The notes under the pieces: generated by a model | Told to the model about the DNA's origin: nothing | What the model saw: only the letters and a program-made list of their open reading frames with translations | Database searches by the model: none | Shown: piece by piece, positions 17,220 to 26,989 of the stretch | Layout of the letters: every line of letters starts with the position of its first letter | Numbering within the stretch: position 1 is the stretch's first letter | Assembly: GCF_000213975.1 (NCBI RefSeq) | Contig: NZ_GL892076.1 | Span: forward strand, 1,536,283 to 1,600,282 | Reading direction: 5' to 3' | From: Centipeda periodontii DSM 2778 | GTDB lineage: Bacteria; Bacillota; Negativicutes; Selenomonadales; Selenomonadaceae | Length of the DNA: 64,000 bases | Program-made: the position numbers and the translations under genes

Positions 17220-18908
17220 TCAGATCTCCATAATGATGGGCAGAATCATCGGGCGACGGCGTGTCTTATCGAAGAGATAACGGCTGAGCGCATCGCGTAC
17301 ATTCGATTTAATCGCCGACCATTCGCGCACGTTTTCATCCTCACAGCGATCAAGCGCCTGTTGAACGCGCGCTCGTGCCTCCTCCATCAGAGCTTCCGAC
17401 TCACGCACATAGACGAATCCGCGTGAAACAATGTCAGGTCCCGAAACCACGCGATTATTCTGCCGATCCATCGTAACTACAATAATGAGGATACCATCCT
17501 GCGAGAGCTGACGGCGGTCACGCAAAACGATGTTGCCAACGTCACCGACACCGAGACCGTCAACCATCACCATGCCGGACTGCACGCGCCCAACGACCTG
17601 CCCCTTCTCCTTCGTGAATTCGAGAATCTGACCGTTCTCGCTGATGAAAATATTTTCCTTCGGCATGCCAAGCTCGCGCGCAAGACTCGCGTGCTGGACA
17701 AGGTGATGGTACTCACCATGAACAGGCATAAAGAACTTCGGTCGCACGAGGTTGTGCATGAGTTTGAGCTCCTCACGGCTACCGTGTCCCGAAACGTGGA
17801 TGCCCTTGTCGCGCCCATAGATGACATTTGCGCCAAGCTTCATCAGATTATCCACAGTCTTGGAAACCAGCTTCTCGTTGCCTGGAATCGGTGTCGCCGA
17901 GATGATGACAGTATCGCCCGGCACAATTGTGATCTTCCGATGATCGGACGCCGCCATGCGCGAGAGCGCGGACATCGGTTCGCCCTGACTGCCCGTCGTC
18001 ACGATGACGATCTGTTCGGGACGGAAGTTGTTGACCTCATCAATGCCGATGATTGTGCCCTCCGGCGCATTCAGATAGCCAAGTTCAAGGGAGATACCGA
18101 CGACATTCTCCATGCTGCGACCAAGCACGGCAACGCGGCGTTTGTACTTCACTGCCGTATCGATAACCTGCTGGATGCGATGCACATTCGAGGAGAACGT
18201 CGCGACGATGATGCGCCCACGCACGTTATGAAACGACTTATCGAACGCCGCACCGACCGTACGCTCACTCGCCGTATGCCCCTCACGCTCTGCATTCGTA
18301 CTGTCCGCAAGAAGGAGCAGAACCCCTTTGTTGCCGAGGTCGGAGAAGCGGCGAAAGTCCGTCATCTGCCCGTCCACCGGCGTGTAGTCCAGCTTGAAGT
18401 CGCCCGTGTGGACGATCATGCCGACGGGCGTCTTGATCGAAAGCCCGACGGCATCGGGAATCGAATGGTTCACGCGGATAAAGCCGACGCTGAAGCATCC
18501 AATGTTGATGATATCCCCTGCCATCACGGAGTGCAGATTGCTCGAATCTACACCGTTTTCTTTGAGACGCCCCTCAAGGATACCGAGCGTCAGCCGTGTC
18601 CCGTAGACAGGGACGGGGATTTGCTTCATCACATAGGGCAGAGCACCGATATGATCCTCATGCCCATGCGTCAGGACGATTGCCTTGACCTTGTCCCGAT
18701 TCTCGATCAAATACGTGATATCCGGAATGACGAGATCAATGCCGAGCATATCCTCCTCCGGGAACATAAGCCCGGAGTCCACAACGAGAATCTCATCATC
18801 CACGCGGATGGCAGTCATGTTCTTTCCGATCTCGCCAAGACCGCCAAGCGGTATGACCTGTACCTTCTGCACATTTTTCCCATGATTGCCATTACGATTT
18901 AACGACAA
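17220..18908 (-). CDS. rnj: Ribonuclease J
   Basis: A metallo-beta-lactamase/beta-CASP ribonuclease with endo- and 5'-exonuclease activity in mRNA decay and rRNA maturation. About 562 residues. The zinc motif THGHEDHIGALP, the later HTGDFKLD, the beta-CASP blocks (ATFSSNVHRIQQVID, GSQGEPMSALSRMA) and HVSGHGSREELKLM are all present. I place the start at TTG 18908, which has GGAGGTG at the right distance. The in-frame ATG at 18923 overlaps that site. It has an unusually long leader. Confidence 0.93.
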   Translation of the reverse strand: MSLNRNGNHGKNVQKVQVIPLGGLGEIGKNMTAIRVDDEILVVDSGLMFPEEDMLGIDLVIPDITYLIENRDKVKAIVLTHGHEDHIGALPYVMKQIPVPVYGTRLTLGILEGRLKENGVDSSNLHSVMAGDIINIGCFSVGFIRVNHSIPDAVGLSIKTPVGMIVHTGDFKLDYTPVDGQMTDFRRFSDLGNKGVLLLLADSTNAEREGHTASERTVGAAFDKSFHNVRGRIIVATFSSNVHRIQQVIDTAVKYKRRVAVLGRSMENVVGISLELGYLNAPEGTIIGIDEVNNFRPEQIVIVTTGSQGEPMSALSRMAASDHRKITIVPGDTVIISATPIPGNEKLVSKTVDNLMKLGANVIYGRDKGIHVSGHGSREELKLMHNLVRPKFFMPVHGEYHHLVQHASLARELGMPKENIFISENGQILEFTKEKGQVVGRVQSGMVMVDGLGVGDVGNIVLRDRRQLSQDGILIIVVTMDRQNNRVVSGPDIVSRGFVYVRESEALMEEARARVQQALDRCEDENVREWSAIKSNVRDALSRYLFDKTRRRPMILPIIMEI

Positions 18909-19138
18909 AAAACACACCTCCATAGTATGCGGGACATCTTCACTGTATCCCTATTTCAATAAATGCTCATCCATTCGATCATGAAATCAGAATTCATCCA
19001 CACGAAAATATAGCGACCGGAGGAAATCCTCCATTGTCGCCACATGGGAAAGCGCCGTTTCCGACATCATTGCTGTGAAAAAAAACGACCGCACAGCAAC
19101 TCGAAAACCGCAAGAAAAATGATCCGATCCATTCACTT
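18909..19138 (-). promoter_or_regulatory. Long 5' untranslated region of RNase J
   Basis: From the predicted promoter to the start codon there are about 230 bases without a credible gene. An 80-codon frame at 18994-19236 extends back across the promoter and terminator and looks random. The stretch includes a GGAGGA/TCCTCC self-complementary spot. It could be a regulatory leader; no known RNA family is recognised. Confidence 0.4.
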
Positions 19139-19144
19139 AGGGCT

Positions 19145-19173
19145 ATTCTACCATTCCAAGACCAACAATGCAA
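19145..19173 (-). promoter_or_regulatory. Candidate promoter for RNase J
   Basis: TTGCAT-17-TAGAAT on the minus strand, directly after the terminator of the upstream outer-membrane protein gene. It is the best promoter match in this gap. Confidence 0.6.
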
Positions 19174-19195
19174 ATAAAATTTAGCAGCACGCATA

Positions 19196-19226
19196 AAAAG
19201 ACACCCTCCATGTGCGGAGAGTGTCC
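19196..19226 (-). terminator. Terminator after the small outer-membrane protein gene
   Basis: GGACACTCTCC / GGAGGGTGTC with a six-base loop, followed by TTTTTATG on the minus strand. It has one mismatch in the stem and starts 16 bases after the stop codon. Confidence 0.88.
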
Positions 19227-19242
19227 AATTGTACAATAGGGA

Positions 19243-19752
19243 TCAGAAACGCATCGTAAGACCGACGCCGACACCGTTCTCATGCTTTCCGTGATCCGGT
19301 TTGAAATTGTGATAGTTTACATTGAGATCCAGATTTGCGATCAGGGATTTGTTGAGGCCAACCTGAGACTCGTTGAAATCCTTACCCGCAATGTAGGATG
19401 CATAGGCATTGAATCCAATGACTGGTATTGTGGGCGTGCTGAGAGCCAATCCGCCATAAGCATTGTCCTTGTTTGTCTGCCCCATATCCCAACGATAGCC
19501 GCCGAGCAGACGGATGTTCTGTCCGAGGACATTGTACTGCAGATAAACATCCTTCGGATTGCCATACTCATCGCGGTCATTACGACCCACGCCGATCGTA
19601 ATCTCATCCGTCGCCTTATGCTCAATGTAGGCTTCTTTCGTACCGACGCCGACAGCGGTATCATGTGCACCGAGATGATTGATCGGCGCTGCCATCGCTG
19701 CCGAAGATAGAGAAAGACCGATCGCCGCAGCCAGTATCGCACATTTCTTCAT
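19243..19752 (-). CDS. Small outer-membrane beta-barrel protein
   Basis: A 169-residue protein with signal peptide KKCAILAAAIGLSLSSAAMA. The mature part has alternating polar/hydrophobic strands (VGVGTKEAYIEHK, EITIGVGRND, LNVNYHNFKPDH, GVGVGLTMRF) and ends in phenylalanine, the usual outer-membrane insertion signal. The size suggests an 8-strand barrel. I do not recognise a named family. It is transcribed alone, with AAAGGAGGAGTTTCG before the ATG and a strong terminator after it. It is consistent with a diderm Firmicute. Confidence 0.8.
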   Translation of the reverse strand: MKKCAILAAAIGLSLSSAAMAAPINHLGAHDTAVGVGTKEAYIEHKATDEITIGVGRNDRDEYGNPKDVYLQYNVLGQNIRLLGGYRWDMGQTNKDNAYGGLALSTPTIPVIGFNAYASYIAGKDFNESQVGLNKSLIANLDLNVNYHNFKPDHGKHENGVGVGLTMRF

Positions 19753-19859
19753 CGAAACTCCTCCTTTTCTGTCATTTCCTATTATCTGTCCCTATGTTTT
19801 GACAGCTCTTAACAGTGTATTACTCTTTGATAAATCTTTAGCACTTAGCGCCAAAGAGC

Positions 19860-21284
19860 TTAGAGTACTTCCTGCTTCTTTGTAAGGGCAGAAATGAGAT
19901 CCTGCTCCTCCGTCATCAGCTCTTGCGCCGCATTCAGTTGCATTGCTGTCTGTTCATACGAGGTTCCGCCATAGGAGTTTCGACAGGAAACGCAGGTTTC
20001 CGGACGAATTGCCTCATACACATCTTCCTCGAAGAGCGCGGAAAGCTTCTGATAGTCCCCAAGGGAGAGATCCGCGAGCCAAATGCCGCGCTCAATGCAG
20101 AGTGCGACCGCCTGTCCCGAAACGCTGTGTGCTTGACGGAACGGCATTCCCTTGCGCACAAGATAATCTGCAAGATCGGTCGCATTCGAGAAATCCTCCT
20201 CGACGGCATGGCGCATAACATCCGCACGCACCTTCATGCCGCGGATGAGCTGGGCATAGACTGCAAGGCTGAACTTCACCGTGTCGATGGCGTCAAACAG
20301 CCCCTCCTTGTCCTCCTGCAAATCCTTGTTGTAGGCAAGCGGAAGCCCCTTGACTGCAGTGAGCATCGCCATGAGATGACCGACAACGCGTCCCGTTTTG
20401 CCGCGTACAAGCTCAGAGACATCAGGATTTTTCTTCTGTGGCATCATGGACGAGCCAGTGCAGTGCGCGTCATCCAGTTCCACGAAGGAAAACTCACGAG
20501 AACACCAGAGGATGATCTCCTCCGAGAGGCGCGAGAGGTGAACCATAAGGATAGAGGCTGCCGAGAGGAATTCAAGGATGTAATCGCGGTCACTGACCGC
20601 ATCCATGCTGTTCATATAGATGCGCTCGAAGTTCAATTTTTTCGCGACAAACGCACGATCGATCGGCAGGGTTGTGCCCGCGAGTGCGCCGGCACCAAGC
20701 GGCATGATGTCTGTCCGCGCATAGACGCCCTGAAAACGCTCAAAATCCCGCGTAAGCATGCAAAAATATGCCATAAGATGATGCGCGAAGAGGATGGGCT
20801 GAGCACGCTGCAGATGCGTGTACCCCGGCATGATAACATCCTTATTTGCGGATGCAGTCTCCACAAATGCCTGCTGTAGTTCTCTGATAGACCCCAGCAC
20901 TTCCACGACAGCATGGCGCACAAACATATGTGTATCAAGTGCTACCTGATCGTTGCGGCTGCGCGCCGTGTGCAGACGACTGCCTGCATCGCCGATCGCG
21001 TCCGTGAGGCGTTTTTCGATATTCATATGAATATCTTCGAGTTCTACACTGAACGAAAATTCTCCGTGCTCGATCTGCGCGAGGATATCACGCAGTCCCT
21101 TCTCGATTGCCGCACAATCCTCTTTCGAGAGAATACCCGCCTTGGCAAGCATGGCGGCGTGCGCAAGCGAACCTGCGATGTCCTCGCGGTACATGCGACG
21201 ATCAAATCCAATGGATGCCTGAAACTCGTTGATCATCTCATCGGTCGTCTTGGAAAAGCGACCACCCCAGAGCTTTTCGCTCAT
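19860..21284 (-). CDS. argH: Argininosuccinate lyase
   Basis: The last step of arginine synthesis: cleaves argininosuccinate to arginine and fumarate. The 474-residue protein has [14 protein letters not shown] at the N-terminus and the superfamily signature [12 protein letters not shown] with the catalytic Ser. Its ATG overlaps the argG stop as ATGA, so the two are coupled. It is the final gene of the arginine operon. Confidence 0.97.
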   Translation of the reverse strand: MSEKLWGGRFSKTTDEMINEFQASIGFDRRMYREDIAGSLAHAAMLAKAGILSKEDCAAIEKGLRDILAQIEHGEFSFSVELEDIHMNIEKRLTDAIGDAGSRLHTARSRNDQVALDTHMFVRHAVVEVLGSIRELQQAFVETASANKDVIMPGYTHLQRAQPILFAHHLMAYFCMLTRDFERFQGVYARTDIMPLGAGALAGTTLPIDRAFVAKKLNFERIYMNSMDAVSDRDYILEFLSAASILMVHLSRLSEEIILWCSREFSFVELDDAHCTGSSMMPQKKNPDVSELVRGKTGRVVGHLMAMLTAVKGLPLAYNKDLQEDKEGLFDAIDTVKFSLAVYAQLIRGMKVRADVMRHAVEEDFSNATDLADYLVRKGMPFRQAHSVSGQAVALCIERGIWLADLSLGDYQKLSALFEEDVYEAIRPETCVSCRNSYGGTSYEQTAMQLNAAQELMTEEQDLISALTKKQEVL

Positions 21285-22495
21285 TTACTCTGCTCCTCCT
21301 GCATGAGTGCGCGCACCTTGAGCGGCAGCCCGAAGAGGTTGATAAAGCCCGTCGCGTCCGCCTGATTATAGACATCGTCGTGCTCGAACGTGACAAATTC
21401 TTTGCTATAGAGAGAATACGGCGACGTTGCACCCGCAGAGATGATGTTACCCTTGTAGAGCTTGAGGCGCACCTCGCCCGTCACACTTTCCTGCGTGCTG
21501 TCCACGAATGCGGCAAGCGCCTCGCGCAGCTGACAGAACCACATGCCATCATAGACAAGCTCGCCGTAGCGAATTGCAAGCCCTTCCTTGTAGTGATAGG
21601 TCGCACGATCAAGACAGAGGTATTCGAGTTCGCGGTGTGCATAGTAGAGGATCGAGCCACCCGGATTCTCATAGACACCGCGCGACTTCATGCCGACGAG
21701 ACGATTCTCGCAGATATCGACGATGCCAACGCCGTTGCGTGCACCGATCTCATTGAGCTTGGTCAGGAGTTCGACCGCGCCGAGTTTCTCACCGTTGACG
21801 GCAATGGGAACCCCCTGCTCGAACGAGATGGAGACGTATTCCGGTGCATCCGGCGCATCCTCCGGTGCACAGGAGATGAGGAACATGGAGTTCTTCGGTT
21901 CGTTTGCAGGATCCTCGAGATCAGACCCCTCATGGGAGAGATGCCAGATGTTTCGATCCATGCTGTACGTCTTGTTGTCCTCTGCAACCGGAATGCCATG
22001 CTTCTTGGCATATGCGATCTCAGCCGTGCGGGAGTCAAGATCCCACTCACGCCAAGGGGCGATGATCTCAAGGTTCGGTGCGAGCGCCTTTACGGTCAAC
22101 TCAAAGCGCACCTGATCGTTCCCCTTGCCTGTTGCGCCATGTGCAATCGCGTCGGCACCCTCGCGCTTGGCGATATCGACAAGTGCCTTTGCAATCACGG
22201 GACGTGCAAACGATGTACCAAGCAGATACTTTCCCTCGTAGACCGCGCCCGCCTTGAGTGTCGGCCAGACATACTCCTCGAGGAACTCCCTCGTCAGATC
22301 AACGATGTGCACCTTCGAGGCACCGGAGGCAAGTGCCTTGTCATGCACCGGATCGAGTTCCTCACCCTGCCCGATATCGGCACAGACAGCAATAACTTCA
22401 CAACCATCATAATGCTCCTTCAACCACGGAATGATAACCGAGGTATCAAGGCCACCAGAATACGCAAGAACTACCTTTTTGATCTGCTTTGCCAT
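21281..22495 (-). CDS. argG: Argininosuccinate synthase
   Basis: Joins citrulline and aspartate using ATP. The 404-residue protein has the N-type ATP-pyrophosphatase loop [16 protein letters not shown] and the conserved [13 protein letters not shown]. The ATG has AAGGAGATGTTTCAAAT upstream. It is separated from argF by a MITE-like element, which may reduce read-through from the upstream arg genes. Confidence 0.97.
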   Translation of the reverse strand: MAKQIKKVVLAYSGGLDTSVIIPWLKEHYDGCEVIAVCADIGQGEELDPVHDKALASGASKVHIVDLTREFLEEYVWPTLKAGAVYEGKYLLGTSFARPVIAKALVDIAKREGADAIAHGATGKGNDQVRFELTVKALAPNLEIIAPWREWDLDSRTAEIAYAKKHGIPVAEDNKTYSMDRNIWHLSHEGSDLEDPANEPKNSMFLISCAPEDAPDAPEYVSISFEQGVPIAVNGEKLGAVELLTKLNEIGARNGVGIVDICENRLVGMKSRGVYENPGGSILYYAHRELEYLCLDRATYHYKEGLAIRYGELVYDGMWFCQLREALAAFVDSTQESVTGEVRLKLYKGNIISAGATSPYSLYSKEFVTFEHDDVYNQADATGFINLFGLPLKVRALMQEEQSK

Positions 22496-22519
22496 ATTTG
22501 AAACATCTCCTTAATATTA

Positions 22520-22680
22520 TGGAAGCACTGATAAATTCAGCACCGCCATCTTGACGCATCTTTTTTGCCCGCACAACGCCTGCAAATCCTCCACATAGCT
22601 TTGTCTATGCGTCCGGTTTGCCTCCTTGTTCGGACGAAAAAATCTACGTCAATCTGAGGGTCTATTTTATCAGCGATTCC
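22520..22680 (+). mobile_element. MITE-like palindromic element, copy 2
   Basis: The same orientation as copy 1, with ends GGAAGCACTGATAAATT and TTTTATCAGCGATTCC. Flanking TTA repeats lie at 22517-22519 and 22681-22683; a four-base TTAT reading is also possible. The right flank directly abuts the argF stop codon (TGA, 22684-22686). It sits between argF and argG inside the arginine operon, so it is presumably transcribed as a long hairpin. Confidence 0.85.
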
Positions 22681-22683
22681 TTA

Positions 22684-23622
22684 TCAGTCGCCCATAACGA
22701 GCGCCATGATTGCCTTTTGAACGTGGAGGCGATTCTCCGCCTCGTCAAAGATCACATCGGCAAACTCCTCAAAGACATCCTCCGTGATCTCCTCTCCCCG
22801 ATATGCCGGCAGACAGTGCATGACAATGCAGCGCGCATCGCCTGACTCGGCAACGAGTTCCCAATTCACCTGATAGGGACGGAAGACCGCCGTGCGTGCG
22901 TCGTGCTCCGCCTCCTGCCCCATGCTCGCCCACGTGTCCGTGACGATGACATTTGCGCCCGCAACCGCTTCCATCGGATTGTGCGTGACCGTGATGGTCG
23001 CACCCGTCGCCTTCGCATCTGCCTTCGCATTTGCTACGACCTCGGCATTCGGCTCATATCCCTCGGGTGTCGCTGCCGCGAAGTGCATGCCGACCTTTGA
23101 CGCGGCATACATGAGCGAATGGGTCATATTGTTGCCGTCTCCGACATATGCCATCTTGAGCCCCGCAAGATTTTTGCCCTTGTGCTCACGGATCGTGAGC
23201 AGATCGGTCAGTGCCTGACAGGGATGCAGGAGATCGCTGAGCGCGTTGATAACGGGAATATCCGCATAGCGCGCCAGCTCCTCAATGCGTTCATGCCCGT
23301 AGGTGCGGATCATGATGCCGTCGAGATACCGTGAGAGCACACGCGCCGTATCCTTGATCGGCTCACCGCGCCCGAGCTGCAGGTCCCGGCTGCTGAGAAA
23401 GAGCGCCTGTCCGCCGAGCTGGTACATGCCGACCTCGAAGGACACGCGTGTCCGCGTCGAAGATTTCTCGAAGATCATGCCGAGTGTCTTGCCCTGAAGC
23501 AGCGGATGCGGAATACCCGCTTTCTGCTTTGCCTTAAGCTCTTCGGCAAGAATAAGAATCTCCTCCACGTCGTCTGTACTGAGCTCATGGATGGAGAGTA
23601 AGTCCATACCCTTGTTCATCAT
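22684..23622 (-). CDS. argF: Ornithine carbamoyltransferase
   Basis: Forms citrulline from ornithine and carbamoyl phosphate. About 312 residues, with the carbamoyl-phosphate loop SSTRTRVSFEVGM, the HPCQALTDLLT motif and the ornithine motif MHCLPAYRGEEI. Two adjacent ATGs (23622 and 23619) follow AAGGGAGGATT; they overlap the argD stop. The reported start is the first of them. Confidence 0.96.
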   Translation of the reverse strand: MMNKGMDLLSIHELSTDDVEEILILAEELKAKQKAGIPHPLLQGKTLGMIFEKSSTRTRVSFEVGMYQLGGQALFLSSRDLQLGRGEPIKDTARVLSRYLDGIMIRTYGHERIEELARYADIPVINALSDLLHPCQALTDLLTIREHKGKNLAGLKMAYVGDGNNMTHSLMYAASKVGMHFAAATPEGYEPNAEVVANAKADAKATGATITVTHNPMEAVAGANVIVTDTWASMGQEAEHDARTAVFRPYQVNWELVAESGDARCIVMHCLPAYRGEEITEDVFEEFADVIFDEAENRLHVQKAIMALVMGD

Positions 23623-24836
23623 AATCCTCCCTTGCCACATATGTCAAGAACGCAGTGATCCAATACCGCGATCAATTCATCCACTTCATTCTTTGAGAAA
23701 ATCAGCGGTGGAATAAAGCGCAGGACATTGCCTGCCGTGCAGTTGATAATGACGCCCTGCTCAAGCATGCGGCGCACAATTGCAGCTGCATCCTCGCTCT
23801 CTTTCATCTCCATGCCGAGAATCAGCCCCGTACCCCTCACCTCGACAATGTGTGCGGGATATTTTTTTTGCAAATTCGTGAGTGCCTGCTTGAAGTGTGC
23901 TCCCACATCTCGCACCCCCGCAAGGAAATCATCATTCGCAATCGTATTGAGCACGACATTCGCCGCCGCGCAGGCGAGCGGATTCCCCCCGAACGTAGAG
24001 CCATGGTCACCCGCATGAAATGCCGCAGCGATCTTCTCTGTGACGATGAATGCTCCGGTCGGAACACCGCCTGCAAGCCCCTTTGCAAGTGTTACGATGT
24101 CGGGCGTTACACCATACATCTTATAGGCATAGAAACTGCCCGTGCGCCCCATCCCCGTCTGGATCTCGTCGAAGATCAGAAGGGCGTCGTATTTGTCACA
24201 GAGTTCACGCACCTGCTGCAAATAACCATCCGCAGGAGTACGAACACCGCCTTCCCCCTGAATTGGCTCGAGCATAACCGCTGCCGTGTTCTCATTCATC
24301 TGTGTTTCGAGCGCGGCAATGTCATTGAACGGCACGTAATCGAATCCCTGCGGTAGCGGCTCAAAGCCCCTGTGGAACTTCTCCTGCCCCGTCGCCGTCA
24401 GCGTTGCGATCGTACGCCCATGAAAGCTGCCAAGCGCTGTGATGATCTGCGATTTGTTCGGGCGGATCGTATGCGCGTATTTGCGCGCCGCCTTGATTGC
24501 GCCCTCGTTCGCCTCGGCACCCGAGTTCCCGAAGAACACCTTGCCGCCTGCCGTCAGCCCTGACAGCTTTGCGGCGGCATCCGCCTGCGGCTCAGTGTAG
24601 TAGAGATTCGATACGTGGATGAGCCGCTTTGCCTGATCGCCAATCGCGTTTACGAGCGGCGCATAGTTGTGACCGAGCACATTGACCGCGATTCCACCGA
24701 GCGCATCGAGATATTTGCGCCCGTTCACATCCCATACATACGAACCGTCCCCATGATCGAGGACAATCGGATAGCGTGAGAAAACGGGAAGATAACTCTC
24801 TTGATCCCGTGTGATAATTTCGCTTTCTTTTTTCAT
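23619..24836 (-). CDS. argD: Acetylornithine aminotransferase
   Basis: A PLP enzyme that transaminates N-acetylglutamate semialdehyde to N-acetylornithine. The 405-residue protein shows NSGAEANEGAIKAARKY, the conserved FDEIQTGMGRTG aspartate region and the PLP lysine in TLAKGLAGGVPTGA. The ATG follows AGGAGCGACG. Its stop overlaps the argF start codons. Confidence 0.96.
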   Translation of the reverse strand: MKKESEIITRDQESYLPVFSRYPIVLDHGDGSYVWDVNGRKYLDALGGIAVNVLGHNYAPLVNAIGDQAKRLIHVSNLYYTEPQADAAAKLSGLTAGGKVFFGNSGAEANEGAIKAARKYAHTIRPNKSQIITALGSFHGRTIATLTATGQEKFHRGFEPLPQGFDYVPFNDIAALETQMNENTAAVMLEPIQGEGGVRTPADGYLQQVRELCDKYDALLIFDEIQTGMGRTGSFYAYKMYGVTPDIVTLAKGLAGGVPTGAFIVTEKIAAAFHAGDHGSTFGGNPLACAAANVVLNTIANDDFLAGVRDVGAHFKQALTNLQKKYPAHIVEVRGTGLILGMEMKESEDAAAIVRRMLEQGVIINCTAGNVLRFIPPLIFSKNEVDELIAVLDHCVLDICGKGGL

Positions 24837-24848
24837 CGTCGCTCCTGT

Positions 24849-25733
24849 CTACGGAAGCACCATTGTTCCGATACCGCGTGAGGTAAAAATCTCCAAGATG
24901 ATCGAGTGCGCCAGACGCCCGTCGATGATATGTGCCTTGTGCGCTCCCGCTTCAAGTGCCCTGAGGCATGCCTCCACCTTCGGGATCATACCGCCGTCGA
25001 TGACGCCGCTACGGATGTATTCCTTTGCTTCATCCATACGAAGCTGGGAGATCAGGCTCCCCTTGTCTGTAAAGTCTTGATAGACACCCTCGACATCTGT
25101 GAGGAGCAGCATTTTTTCCGCCCGCATGGCGCCCGCAATCTCTGCCGCAACATAGTCTGCGTTGATGTTGTAGCTCTCCCCGTGCTCTCCCATACCGATA
25201 GGGGCAATGACCGGAACATAGCCTTGATTCAGGAGATCCGTGATGAGTGCAGTGTCAATCTCTGTAACCGCACCGACATAGCCGATATCAACCTCATGTT
25301 CCATATCGTTTTCATATACGGTCGCGAGCTTCTTCTTAGCCTTGATGAGCCCTGCATCCTTCCCACTGAGTCCGACAGCACGCACGCCGCGCAGATTGAG
25401 GAGTCCCACGATCTCCGAGTTCAGCTTGCCGTCGAGAACCATCTCGGCAATCTCCACCGTCTCCTCATCCGTTACGCGAAGACCGGAAACAAACGAGGAT
25501 TCCTTGCCGACTTTTTTGAGGAAGCCCGTGATCTCTGGACCTCCCCCGTGTACAAGAATCGGACGGATTCCGACAAATTTCATCAGCGCTACATCGCGCA
25601 TGACATTTTCCTTGAGTGCGTCATTGATCATGGCGTTGCCGCCGTATTTGATGACAACAGTCGTCCCGTAAAACTCCTGAATGTAGGGCAGTGCGTCTAC
25701 AAGGATCTCCGCTTTGTCCTTATCAGAGTACAT
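24849..25733 (-). CDS. argB: Acetylglutamate kinase
   Basis: Phosphorylates N-acetylglutamate, often the feedback-controlled step. About 294 residues with VIKYGGNAM, LVHGGGPEITGFL and AGAMRAEKMLLLTDVEGVYQD. The N-terminus (MYSDKDKAEILVDALPYIQEFYG) fits the longer, arginine-sensitive type with an N-terminal helix. Start chosen at ATG 25733, which has GGAGGAACGC upstream; ten further codons in frame upstream overlap argJ. Confidence 0.95.
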   Translation of the reverse strand: MYSDKDKAEILVDALPYIQEFYGTTVVIKYGGNAMINDALKENVMRDVALMKFVGIRPILVHGGGPEITGFLKKVGKESSFVSGLRVTDEETVEIAEMVLDGKLNSEIVGLLNLRGVRAVGLSGKDAGLIKAKKKLATVYENDMEHEVDIGYVGAVTEIDTALITDLLNQGYVPVIAPIGMGEHGESYNINADYVAAEIAGAMRAEKMLLLTDVEGVYQDFTDKGSLISQLRMDEAKEYIRSGVIDGGMIPKVEACLRALEAGAHKAHIIDGRLAHSIILEIFTSRGIGTMVLP

Positions 25734-25746
25734 GGCGTTCCTCCTC

Positions 25747-26958
25747 TCAGGTGTGATACTCACCGTTGATCTTTACGTATTCATAGGAGAAATCACATGT
25801 CCAGACCTTTGCTTCGGAATCCCCATCCTTCAGATCAATCTCAACAACGATATCATGCGCCGTCATAACCGTACGCAGCGCATCGGCATCATAGGAAGCA
25901 CCGACACCGTCTGCATAGACAGGAATACCGCCGAACTTCACCGTCGTGTGGTTCGGATCCATCGGCACGCCCGCATAGCCGACCGCACAGATCACGCGCC
26001 CCCAGTTTGGATCCTCACCGAAGAACGCCGTCTTCACGAGTGGACTGTTCGCAACGCTCATTCCAACCGTCTTTGCGTCAGAAAACGATTTCGCACCCTT
26101 CACATGAACAGTGATGAATTTGGTTGCACCCTCGCCGTCTGCCGCGATCTTTTCCGAGATACCCTGACAGAGTACGAGCAATGTCTCCTTGAACATCTCG
26201 TAATCCGCATTCTTCTCCGTGATTTTCGGATTCCCGGCGGCACCATTGGCGAGCACAATCGCCATATCGTTCGTACTCATATCGCCGTCGATCGAGATCA
26301 TATTGAGGCTGTGTTCAATGACCTCGGAAAGTGCTTCCTGCAGGAGAACGCCGTCAATGTCCGCATCCGTTGTGATGAAGCAGAGCACTGTCGCCATATC
26401 GGGGCGAATCATGCCGGAGCCCTTCGCGATAATGCCGAAGCGGACTTCTTTTCCCCCGATCGTGACGGAGGTCGCGCCCGCCTTTGAATATGTATCCGTC
26501 GTGATGATCGCGTTGCCCGCGTTCATGCTTCCATCCACCGACAGCTCTTTTACCGCCGCTTTGATTCCCTGATCCACCTTGTCCATTGGTAGAAGCTGAC
26601 CAATGATGCCCGTCGAGCCGACAATAACATCATCCGGCGTACAGCCGAGCGCATTTGCCGCGATCTGCTGCATAGCGGCGGCATCCTTTTCCCCCTGTGC
26701 ACCCGTGCATGCATTCGCACAGCCGGCATTTGCGACGATGGCATGTGCCGCATGCGTCGCAACCACTTTTTTGGAAACGTGTACGGGTGCCGCCGCAACT
26801 GCGTTCTTCGTAAATGTTCCCGCAGTTGCGGCTTCCTTTTCAGTGTAGATCACGGCAACATCGAGATTGCCGCTCTTCTTGATGCCCGCCTTGACGCCGG
26901 CTGCCTGAAATCCCTTTGGGAATGTAACACCCGCTTTGGCATTCGCTTCACTAAACAT
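25747..26958 (-). CDS. argJ: Bifunctional ornithine acetyltransferase/N-acetylglutamate synthase
   Basis: Transfers the acetyl group from acetylornithine to glutamate, which makes the pathway cyclic. About 403 residues. The self-cleavage site is visible as MATVLCF, with the catalytic Thr after Ala. Start set to ATG 26958 (MFSEANAKAGVTFPKGF) with GGAGGAAATAT. Whether it can also use acetyl-CoA cannot be read from the sequence; a separate short N-acetylglutamate synthase-like gene lies at 52974-53423. Confidence 0.95.
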   Translation of the reverse strand: MFSEANAKAGVTFPKGFQAAGVKAGIKKSGNLDVAVIYTEKEAATAGTFTKNAVAAAPVHVSKKVVATHAAHAIVANAGCANACTGAQGEKDAAAMQQIAANALGCTPDDVIVGSTGIIGQLLPMDKVDQGIKAAVKELSVDGSMNAGNAIITTDTYSKAGATSVTIGGKEVRFGIIAKGSGMIRPDMATVLCFITTDADIDGVLLQEALSEVIEHSLNMISIDGDMSTNDMAIVLANGAAGNPKITEKNADYEMFKETLLVLCQGISEKIAADGEGATKFITVHVKGAKSFSDAKTVGMSVANSPLVKTAFFGEDPNWGRVICAVGYAGVPMDPNHTTVKFGGIPVYADGVGASYDADALRTVMTAHDIVVEIDLKDGDSEAKVWTCDFSYEYVKINGEYHT

Positions 26959-26989
26959 ATATTTCCTCCATTCGCTTACGGAACCACTC

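Noticed and set aside
18994..19236. 80-codon minus-strand frame between RNase J and the small outer-membrane protein
   Set aside because: It runs through a terminator and a promoter and has an unlikely composition with many aromatic and cysteine residues and no ribosome-binding site.
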